From: Pseudomonadota bacterium
Lineage (GTDB): Bacteria > Pseudomonadota > Gammaproteobacteria > Xanthomonadales > Xanthomonadaceae
DNA length: 7,684 nt
Reading direction: 5' to 3'
Assembly: GCA_023423675.1 (NCBI GenBank)
Contig: JAFAFD010000005.1
Location: 1-7,684, forward strand
Below are positions 4,875-7,684 of the stretch, in pieces. The notes beneath the pieces are model-generated. The model was not told the origin of the DNA, searched no databases, and saw only the letters and a program-made list of their open reading frames with translations. The position numbers were made by a program, and so were the translations under genes. Position 1 is the stretch's first letter. Each line of letters opens with the position of its first letter.

Positions 4875-5678
4875 TCAGCCGGTCCAGCACCAGTGCCACG
4901 GCTCGTAGACGATGCCGTGCGGGTTGTCGCGGGGGTAACTCAGGCTGAAACCATGCGTGCCGGCATTCGCCTGCAGCCAGGCAAACGCGTCCGTTGCTTC
5001 GAAGGTTTCCTCGGCCGGGGCATCGCCCGGCGTGCCGATGTCCAGCGCATGGCCGCTGTGGTGTTCGCTGAAGCCCGGGGCCGCGTTGACCTTGAGGATC
5101 TCGGCCACGCTCAGCCCGCGCGCGAGTTTCCGTTCGAAGATACCCAGCTGGTAGGCGTGGCTGCGGAAGCCTGAGATCGCATCCAGCGCCACCCCATCGC
5201 GCGCGGCATGCACGCGCATGCGGCGCCAGCCCTGCGCGGCACCACGGCGCAGCCACAGCGGTCGGCCGAAGCGGTCGCGGCCAGCAGAATGCAGCACGCA
5301 GGGTTCGGCTCCCAGCGCCAGGCCGCTGTCCTGCGCGTATTCCTGCACATCCAGCCCCAGCTGCTGCAGGCGCTGCTGCAGGCCGGCCAGCGGCAGCCAC
5401 TGTGCGTCCAGGGTCGCCGCAAACGGGCGCGCTGCGCCAGCGCCGTCCAGCAGCGCCAGCGCGTCCTCCACGCCGGGTTCGCGCGGCAGGTGCGGCACCA
5501 GCGAATGCACGCCCTGCGGCAGCACCGCGGCCAGGTAGCGGCCATCGCGCTTGCGCCGCAGCACCCAGCGCGCGCGCGCCAGCAGGCGCGCATCGAGGTT
5601 GCTGCGCGCACGCAGCAGGGCGGCCGGCCACAGTTCCACGGCCTCGGTATTGATCAGCAGGGGGGCATGACGGTGCAT
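4875..5678 (-). CDS. M15-family D,D-carboxypeptidase (VanY-type)
   Basis: A 267-residue zinc peptidase predicted to remove the terminal D-alanine from peptidoglycan precursors or stem peptides. The catalytic half (about 125-267) has all the M15 landmarks: SGFRSHAYQ (169-177, with R172 as the substrate-anchoring arginine), SEHHSGHALD (204-213, with H206 and D213 as zinc ligands) and EPWHW (259-263, with E259 as catalytic base and H262 as third ligand). The first 120 residues are less conserved and contain no signal peptide or membrane helix, so either export is by an unrecognised route or the enzyme acts inside the cell. ATG 5678 is in frame with, and 9 bases after, the stop of the upstream PH-like gene, which excludes a longer N-terminus. 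No Shine-Dalgarno precedes it; translation is probably coupled. It is the last gene of the leftward operon. Confidence 0.92.
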   Translation of the reverse strand: MHRHAPLLINTEAVELWPAALLRARSNLDARLLARARWVLRRKRDGRYLAAVLPQGVHSLVPHLPREPGVEDALALLDGAGAARPFAATLDAQWLPLAGLQQRLQQLGLDVQEYAQDSGLALGAEPCVLHSAGRDRFGRPLWLRRGAAQGWRRMRVHAARDGVALDAISGFRSHAYQLGIFERKLARGLSVAEILKVNAAPGFSEHHSGHALDIGTPGDAPAEETFEATDAFAWLQANAGTHGFSLSYPRDNPHGIVYEPWHWCWTG

Positions 5679-5680
5679 GC

Positions 5681-5696
5681 CCGCAGCTTACTGCGG
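5681..5696. other. 6-bp hairpin overlapping the PH-like stop and the M15 start region
   Basis: CCGCAG (5681-5686) and CTGCGG (5691-5696) are perfect arms around CTTA. On the minus-strand mRNA the tetraloop holds the TAA stop of the PH-like gene, and the 3' arm ends 2 bases before the M15 ATG, where a Shine-Dalgarno would normally be. Confidence 0.4.
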
Positions 5697-6281
5697 TGGC
5701 GTGGTGCCAGCCACCTTGCGCAGCGCGTCCAGCAGGGCCTGCGGCCGGTCCAGGCTGAGCAGCAGGGTGCTGCCGCCGCGCACGGGAATCACCAGCGTGT
5801 GCTGGCGATCAGTGACCAGGGCAAAGCCCTTGCTGCCGCCCTGCAGGCGGAAGTGCCCGGAATAGAAGCCCGGCATCGAGTAGCCGTTGGTCTTCATGCG
5901 CAGGCCATAGCGGCGGTCGCGGCCAAGGTCGACCACCTCGGCCTGGTCCAGCTGCATCTGCGCCACCGGCGTGCGGCGACGGTACAGGGTCGAGCGCACG
6001 TCCAGCACATCCCCCGCCAGGCTGACCCGGCGGCGGAAGAATGCGACGCCCAGGCCCGCACCGATCAGCACCAGCGTCGCCAGGCTCCAGGCCGCGCTGC
6101 CCCACATCCGGAAGAACGGCGGCGACAGGGTGATTTCCATCCACGGCGCATCGGCGGGTGCGTCCTTCAGTTCGGCCCAGACACAGAGGGCAAAGACCAC
6201 CAGCAGCGGACCGAGGATCCACAGCACGCGCAGCGGCGAACTCTCTGCAATGTCGAACGTACGCGGATCACTGCCGCTCAT
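5688..6281 (-). CDS. Two-pass membrane protein with bacterial PH-like domain
   Basis: A 197-residue protein of unknown function. Two transmembrane helices (about 18-36 and 62-82) are separated by a short, presumably periplasmic loop (37-61), and a soluble domain of about 110 residues (85-190) follows. The domain is rich in beta strands with a final helix, and NGYSMPGFYSGHFRL (132-146), GFALVTDRQHTLVIPV (152-167) and SLDRPQALLDAL (176-187) resemble bacterial PH domain families such as bPH_5 (PF10882). That assignment is from memory and moderately sure. ATG 6281 is chosen because GGAGG (6293-6289) is 7 bases upstream and the ATG overlaps the hydrolase stop as ATGA (6281-6278). The frame is open upstream to 6461, but that stretch only shadows the hydrolase. 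Such domains usually act as scaffolds or sensors on the inner face of the membrane. Confidence 0.8.
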   Translation of the reverse strand: MSGSDPRTFDIAESSPLRVLWILGPLLVVFALCVWAELKDAPADAPWMEITLSPPFFRMWGSAAWSLATLVLIGAGLGVAFFRRRVSLAGDVLDVRSTLYRRRTPVAQMQLDQAEVVDLGRDRRYGLRMKTNGYSMPGFYSGHFRLQGGSKGFALVTDRQHTLVIPVRGGSTLLLSLDRPQALLDALRKVAGTTPPQ

Positions 6282-7567
6282 CGCTGCGCCTCCACCCAGC
6301 GTGCCACATCGGCGATCAGCGCCGGGTCGACGTGCCCGGGCTGGGCGTACTCCTTCAGCGAGCTCGGGCCAGTGCCGGCCACGCCGATATGGTTCAGGGC
6401 CGGGTAGGCCTGCCACTGCACATCCTTGCGGCCCTGCAGCGCCTGCTTCCACAGCTGCCAATCGGCGTCGGGTACCTGGAAATCGCGGCCGCCGTGCAGC
6501 ATCAGCAGCGGCGTGCGCAGTGCCTTGGCATCGGCCCGAGCGTTGACCGCTTCGATGCTCTTCCAGAACGTCTGCGGCACGCCCAGCGGCAGTTCGCTGG
6601 CGGCGACCGGTGCGCTGCCGCGGGCGGCGGCGATCTGGGCGTCCAGTTTGTCCAGGAAGGCCTGTTCCGGCGAGCTGATGTCACCGTCCAGGCTGAGCAG
6701 GTAGCGGTTCTGCTCGGGCAGCAGGTCCAGCAGGGTGCGTGCCGGCGCGGCCCAGAGGATCGCGCCGCGCGCCTGCGGCCAGCGGCTGGCGATGCGCGGG
6801 GCCAGCATGCCGCCCTGGCTGTGGCCGAGCACGAACACGCGGCGGCCATCGATGCGCGGATCGGCGGCGAGCGCGGTCAGTGCGGCCACCGCGTCGTCGG
6901 TGGTTTCGTCATCGACGGTGAAACTGCCGCCGTGGAAATCCTGCGGGCGGGCGTGGGTGCGCTTGTCATAGCGCAGCACCGCGATGCCCTGCGCGGCCAG
7001 ACCGCGGGCGATGTCCAGGAATGGGCGGCTGGCGCCGATTGTCTCGTCACGGTCCTGCGGGCCCGAGCCATGCACCAGCAGCACCGCCGGGAACGGTCCC
7101 TTGCCCTTCGGCAGGGCCAGCGTGCCCGGCAATGTGCCGCGCGCCTGTGGCACGCTGAACTCCGTCTCGGCGTAATTCGCGTCGGCCGGCGGCGGTGCTG
7201 CCTTGGCCGCCGGGGCAGGGCGCAGCATCAGGCCGGCCACCTTGTCCTGCGCGTCCACCGCCACCTGTGCGACCACCGCACCGCTGGCGAACTGCAGCGG
7301 CACCTCCACCACGTGCACGCCCTGCTGTTCGCTGCTGTGGGCAGCGCCGCGCTGCTTCAGCTCACCCAGCGATTGCCACAACCCCTGCAGCTTGTCGGCC
7401 GGTACGGCGCTGGCCATCTGCGGGGTGAACATCGCTTCGGCCTCGGCCATGCGCCCGGTCTGCAGATGGTCCAGCAGCTGCGAAGCCACCTGCTGAGGCT
7501 CGGCGGCGAGGGCACCGCCGCTGAAGGCAGCCAGTGCGACGGCAAACAGGGAGGGGCGCAGGCGCAT
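6278..7567 (-). CDS. Exported alpha/beta hydrolase with N-terminal DUF3887-like domain
   Basis: A 429-residue serine hydrolase, probably periplasmic or secreted; the substrate is unknown (ester or peptide). Residues 1-21 form a signal peptide (MRLRPS, hydrophobic core, ALA before A22). Residues about 25-115 look like the small DUF3887 domain often fused to such hydrolases, followed by an Ala/Pro linker (117-129). The catalytic domain has the oxyanion-hole motif VLLVHGSG (162-169), a long cap or insertion (about 275-345), nucleophile S250 in GHSQGG (248-253), acid D362 in HGGRDFQV (358-365) and base H393 in LNHIG (391-395). The complete triad indicates an active enzyme. AAGGAG, lying inside the end of the DUF4177 gene, is 8 bases before ATG 7567. 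The stop overlaps the next gene's start by 4 bases, so the genes are cotranscribed. Confidence 0.92.
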   Translation of the reverse strand: MRLRPSLFAVALAAFSGGALAAEPQQVASQLLDHLQTGRMAEAEAMFTPQMASAVPADKLQGLWQSLGELKQRGAAHSSEQQGVHVVEVPLQFASGAVVAQVAVDAQDKVAGLMLRPAPAAKAAPPPADANYAETEFSVPQARGTLPGTLALPKGKGPFPAVLLVHGSGPQDRDETIGASRPFLDIARGLAAQGIAVLRYDKRTHARPQDFHGGSFTVDDETTDDAVAALTALAADPRIDGRRVFVLGHSQGGMLAPRIASRWPQARGAILWAAPARTLLDLLPEQNRYLLSLDGDISSPEQAFLDKLDAQIAAARGSAPVAASELPLGVPQTFWKSIEAVNARADAKALRTPLLMLHGGRDFQVPDADWQLWKQALQGRKDVQWQAYPALNHIGVAGTGPSSLKEYAQPGHVDPALIADVARWVEAQR

Positions 7568-7569
7568 GG

Positions 7570-7684
7570 TTACTGCTCCTTCTTGAAGATCAGCATGGCC
7601 GGGCGCATCGGCGCCGGGATGATGATGTTGACCAGTTCCCAGCCGAGCTGGCCCTGGCGGCTCAGTTCGGCCTGGATGTCCTCC
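7570..7684 (-). CDS. DUF4177-like small protein, C-terminal part (5' end beyond window)
   Basis: Only the last 37 codons are present. They read EDIQAELSRQGQLGWELVNI followed by IIPAPMRPAMLIFKKEQ and a TAA at 7572-7570. The pattern 'helix, G-x-x-GWELV, strand, strand ending F-K-K/R' is typical of the DUF4177 family, small (about 60-residue) proteins of unknown function. It ends 2 bases before the alpha/beta hydrolase ATG and its last codons contain that gene's ribosome binding site, so it is the upstream member of the same operon. The assignment rests on a short piece. Confidence 0.75.
   Translation of the reverse strand, partial: EDIQAELSRQGQLGWELVNIIIPAPMRPAMLIFKKEQ

Noticed and set aside
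3163..5631. An 822-codon open frame on the minus strand running opposite the SRPBCC-GyrI gene, DUF423 and out of phase with the M15 peptidase
   Set aside because: It crosses genes on both strands that have clear family motifs, crosses the terminator and the palindromes, has low-complexity Arg/Ala/Gln/Gly-rich composition, and shows no recognisable motif. Long chance frames are common opposite GC-rich genes.
5208..6407. A 399-codon plus-strand frame opposite the peptidase, PH-like and hydrolase genes
   Set aside because: His/Gln/Ala-rich shadow composition, no motif; three genes on the other strand with recognisable domains and coupled starts explain the region.
5688..6461. A longer start for the PH-like protein (60 extra residues)
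   Set aside because: The extra part only mirrors the hydrolase C-terminus in another frame. ATG 6281 has GGAGG 7 bases upstream and the typical ATGA overlap.
1..7684. Defence system, CRISPR array, insertion sequence, prophage or toxin-antitoxin genes
   Set aside because: All frames with credible coding character fall into housekeeping, regulatory or envelope families; no direct-repeat array, transposase, integrase or tRNA-like fold was seen.

Overview
The window looks like ordinary chromosome from a gamma-proteobacterium of the Xanthomonadaceae, most likely Stenotrophomonas. Three things point there: the high GC content with strong C/G preference at third codon positions; a MinC whose N-terminal domain resembles xanthomonad MinC; and three short palindromes headed by GTAG between 4772 and 4872, which look like the SMAG (REP-type) repeats of Stenotrophomonas maltophilia. 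I see no insertion sequence, phage gene, CRISPR array, tRNA or rRNA.

Left part (1-987, minus strand): a GNAT-family acetyltransferase gene ends 2 bases before the GTG start of minC. The left edge of the window cuts minC in its proline-rich linker. The usual partners minD and minE would lie further left, outside the window.

Centre-left (1139-2973, plus strand): a DesK/NarL-type two-component pair. A multi-pass membrane histidine kinase overlaps a LuxR/NarL-type response regulator by one base. The pair is divergent from the acetyltransferase across a 151-base gap. No obvious target operon lies beside it.

Centre (3205-4752, plus strand): a membrane-anchored protein of two probable ligand-binding domains (SRPBCC, then GyrI-like) forms its own unit and ends in a textbook intrinsic terminator. 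A small DUF423 membrane protein follows. Convergent to it, across the palindrome cluster, is the right-hand operon.

Right part (4875-7684, minus strand; transcription runs right to left): a DUF4177 protein (cut by the right edge), an exported alpha/beta hydrolase with an N-terminal DUF3887-like domain, a two-pass membrane protein with a bacterial PH-like domain, and a VanY-type M15 peptidase. The genes are spaced 2 bases, a 4-base ATGA overlap, and 9 bases, so they are very probably one operon. Two or three products concern the envelope, but no shared pathway is evident.

I found no clear new defence or mobile system. The items most worth checking are the repeat cluster, the unusual translation-start contexts (histidine kinase, M15 peptidase, DUF423), the SRPBCC-GyrI fusion and the uncharacterised right-hand operon.
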